NCBI GenBank assembly: GCA_025093555.1
Contig: JAIWNF010000006.1
Span: 868,001 to 932,000 of the forward strand
Direction: 5' to 3'
Source: Circinella umbellata
Lineage: Eukaryota; Mucoromycota; Mucoromycetes; Mucorales; Lichtheimiaceae
Length of the DNA: 64,000 bases
Shown in pieces: positions 61,722-64,000 of this stretch; position 1 is the stretch's first letter, and the number at the start of each line of letters is the position of its first letter. The translations under genes were made by a program, and so were the position numbers. Under the pieces are notes generated by a model. The model did not search any database and had not been told where the DNA came from. It saw only the letters and a list, made by a program, of their open reading frames with translations.

Positions 61722-61925
61722 TGTATAGAGAATAAGAATATACTTTACATTGCTGAGCCAATTTGTACAAGATATTGCTTGCTTTTTCATACAATTACGT
61801 AGGCAGCATCTTCATACGTATTTATCAGAAGGGCCAAAAAAAACCAAGATTTTAGTTTCTTTTGTGCTTGTGTAATTAGTTCGCGAGCTTGTTGTTCAGA
61901 ACCTGATCCCACTATTATTTTTTTA
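61722..61925 (-). pseudogene. Dead inverted copy of SEC17 exon 1
   Basis: The minus strand matches 39775-39950: most of exon 1 (GAACAACAAGCTCGCGAAC, TGTATGAAAAAGCA) and the start of intron 1. The ATG is lost (ATGGTGGGA has become a TAGTGGGAT-like sequence), and an insertion in TGCTGCC...TGTATG shifts the frame. Its upstream flank, to about 62240, matches the SEC17 promoter. The remaining exons are absent. Confidence 0.85.
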
Positions 61926-62422
61926 TGTGTCAGTTGGGAAATGAAGTAGTACACATAAGCACATTTTAAAGATATAGTAAATGCTAATTGTTGGAGCGGT
62001 GTTTTTTTTCACTCAGAAAATAATGGATACTTTTAAATGTTATCATATGTAACAAATAGAATAAATATATATTTAAACCTACACAAAAAAAAATCCTAGT
62101 CGAGCCAACATTACACCAGTATAATATGTAGCAATAATAATTCATTGATATGTCATTGTCAAGGAAAGAAAAACGTGCCACAGATTTACACTATTACCTT
62201 ATACACTCTACATCGTTTCTTTTAAAGGTAGTAAATTTGTTAGTTATAATAATCCATCAGTGTCTGAATATATAATACGAAGCAAGCATTATTAAATTTA
62301 AATTTTGTTTATATTTTGAGAAAGCTACAACAGTCCAGCTGTTTTTTTTTATTTAATGGAATGTTTTTTAAGAAAGAAAAGAGGGAAATGAATGGTATAT
62401 ATATATATATATTTGATATTTT

Positions 62423-63235
62423 TTAGGGGCAGAAAGTGACAGTGTACTTGTCAGCTTTACATCCAAATGTACTCTTGGCATCATCATAAGCATAACTATA
62501 AGCATCGGAACAACCAGACTTGAATTGATCAGCATATTCGCTAGCCTTACACTTGTCAGGAGAGTTATATTCACCAGTACAACAGTATTCTTCAGTACCA
62601 AAGGCAGCACAAGCACTTTTACATGCACCATCATCGCCCTTTAATTCATCAGGACATGTTGGCAAGCTTGAACATGTAGGTGATCCACAGTTATAACCAT
62701 CACCACCACCACCAGATTGGCCTTCAGGCTCGATACTCATGGGTAAGTTGAAACCATCGACAAACGAAATATCATAGAAATCACTTCCTTCATAACCCTT
62801 GAATAAGAATTCGGCAAGTGAAACCGCAGAGCCATATGAACCACAATCACCACCATCTTTACAGCCCCAGAATCGACCAGACCAGTCGGAGCTGACTTGG
62901 AAATCATGCGACGAACCAGCAGAAACATCTTGATCTTCTTGATCGCCACCACCATTGGTTAACTTGTAGACTTTAAGATTATTGCTACAACTATTTTTGA
63001 CAGTAACTTTAACGTCACCACCACCGCCGCCGCCACCACCATCACCGGATGAAGTAGAATTACCACCGCCTGAGGAAGCAGATGCAGATGGACTTGAAGA
63101 GGATGAAGTAGAAGAACCACCACCTGCTCCAGAAGATGAAGGTGAAGCAGAGTCAGGTGATGTGGAACTAGCAGGAGCAGCCAAGCTAACGCCAGCGAAA
63201 GCAAGGATAGCAGTAATCTTGATAATGTTTAACAT
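62423..63235 (-). CDS. Secreted thaumatin-like protein, copy 4
   Basis: Intronless, 270 residues. Same signal peptide, linker and thaumatin domain as the other copies. It is two residues longer because of one extra Gly plus an Asp in the Gly run (SGDGGGGGGGGD), and carries changes such as SASASSGGG and GDDGACK. All Cys and cleft residues are kept. A TATA box stands at 63306-63314. The promoter flank beyond about 100 bases is more diverged than in copies 1-3. Confidence 0.93.
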   Translation of the reverse strand: MLNIIKITAILAFAGVSLAAPASSTSPDSASPSSSGAGGGSSTSSSSSPSASASSGGGNSTSSGDGGGGGGGGDVKVTVKNSCSNNLKVYKLTNGGGDQEDQDVSAGSSHDFQVSSDWSGRFWGCKDGGDCGSYGSAVSLAEFLFKGYEGSDFYDISFVDGFNLPMSIEPEGQSGGGGDGYNCGSPTCSSLPTCPDELKGDDGACKSACAAFGTEEYCCTGEYNSPDKCKASEYADQFKSGCSDAYSYAYDDAKSTFGCKADKYTVTFCP

Positions 63236-63305
63236 ATTTTTCTTGGATATAATGTATTTGTATAAAGATAATTAAAAAAAAAGTCGAAATATGTCCCTGG
63301 ATGGC

Positions 63306-63314
63306 CTTTTTATA
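63306..63314 (-). promoter_or_regulatory. TATA box of TLP copy 4
   Basis: TATAAAAAG on the minus strand, 71-79 bases before the ATG. Confidence 0.6.
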
Positions 63315-63610
63315 TCCATTTTTTCTGTACCTGAAATAATAATGGCCGCTAAATCTAAATCATATTGAGTTGCCCTGAAAACGATATGTTCTTCTGGTTT
63401 ATGGTTTGTAAAGTATCAGAACAATCGCAATAATGATCGCCAAGAATTATAATGATGTTATTGTTTCTAATGTTTAAAAGATTTAATTTGTTAGATGCCA
63501 TGCTTAGTATTGTTTTGTTTGACGTTACTGAATTCTTACTGGATAATAAGCAAACCCTTGTAATTACTAAATTCGAATGTTCTAAACTAGACTCTCTTAC
63601 TACCTGATCC

Positions 63611-64000
63611 CGACTGGTCTGTGTGAGGTCCCCTCATAGTGGATAAATATTGAATAGCAACTCAGCAGTAACGCTGGAACGAATATTATCTTTTGACAAT
63701 AGACTTAGATTCTCGAACATTAGATGATGAAACAAGGAATATTTAGCTCAAAAAAATCATAGCTCTGTTTAATTATGTCATACAATGGCATATGTTACTA
63801 GTGTTTTCTTTTTTATGGCATGTGTCTATGTTTGTACTGCTGTCTGTGCACAGCTAGTAATCTAATATACTTATTGACTTTATAATATATAGGCATCATT
63901 CTTTGTTTTCATTGAAACATACCAACTTAGAAAATCAAGAAACTGTACAATAACAGTGGAATACAGACATTATGCTCGACAGAAATTTAGAGTGCAATTC
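63611..64000. other. Non-coding right end
   Basis: AT-rich; no ORF or motif recognised before the window ends. Confidence 0.4.

Larger units (their letters stand above)
61926..63610 (-). repeat. TLP repeat unit, copy 4, with captured SEC17 promoter
   Basis: From 61926 to about 62240 the sequence is the inverted SEC17 upstream region. From about 62285 it is TLP 3' flank, gene and promoter, with diverged homology to about 63610. Compared with unit B plus SEC17 (36.2-39.95 kb) the whole ubiquitin-like gene segment is missing. Confidence 0.8.

Noticed and set aside
1..64000. CRISPR arrays, phage or bacterial operons
   Set aside because: No spaced repeats, and spliced eukaryotic genes occur across the window.

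Overview
The window looks like nuclear DNA of an early-diverging filamentous fungus, most likely Mucoromycota (Mucorales-like). It is very AT-rich, the genes carry several short GT-AG introns, and the gene set fits: an animal-type ferritin (not found in Ascomycota or Basidiomycota as far as I know), Ssd1, Met30, Mub1, Cand1 and a nuclear copy of a fungal-type mitochondrial rps3. I read no tRNA, rRNA or CRISPR array. Exon coordinates are my own splice calls. For every complete multi-exon gene I checked that reading phase closes from start to stop; the left-edge gene has no visible stop.

Layout. 1-9.6 kb: a left-truncated Golgi-type glycosyltransferase (-), a PQ-loop vacuolar transporter (-), a DCN1-like neddylation factor (+) and a small unknown gene (+). 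10.5-16 kb: a ferritin (+) and the cullin-like APC/C subunit Apc2 (+). 16.3-20.6 kb: thaumatin-like protein (TLP) copy 1 (-), decayed coding sequence and a pogo-like MITE. 20.9-28 kb: Ssd1 (-) divergent from a CCCH zinc-finger gene (+), then mitochondrial uS3 (-). 28.6-41.3 kb: a dead RecQ-type helicase (-), then two direct copies of a [TLP + ubiquitin-like gene] unit. The ubiquitin-like gene is intact in the first unit and broken in the second. Alpha-SNAP/Sec17 (+) follows. 41.7-49.1 kb: mitochondrial Met-tRNA formyltransferase (-), the MYND protein Mub1/SamB (+) and an RGS protein (-). 49.8-59.7 kb: Cand1 (-), a DUF202 membrane protein (+) and the Met30-type F-box/WD40 protein (-). 59.7-64 kb: mostly non-coding, with an inverted, rearranged TLP copy 4 (-) that carries a dead fragment of Sec17 exon 1.

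Two themes stand out. First, four almost identical secreted TLP genes lie in one 47-kb stretch on both strands, with shared flanks, one duplicated neighbour gene and one captured neighbour fragment. This shows recent segmental duplication and probably ongoing sequence homogenisation. Second, many genes belong to the ubiquitin/cullin system: Dcn1-like, Apc2, Cand1, Met30, Mub1 and a divergent ubiquitin-like protein. Dcn1 promotes cullin neddylation, Cand1 exchanges SCF substrate receptors, and Met30 is such a receptor. Their proximity may be chance, but the functional overlap is real.
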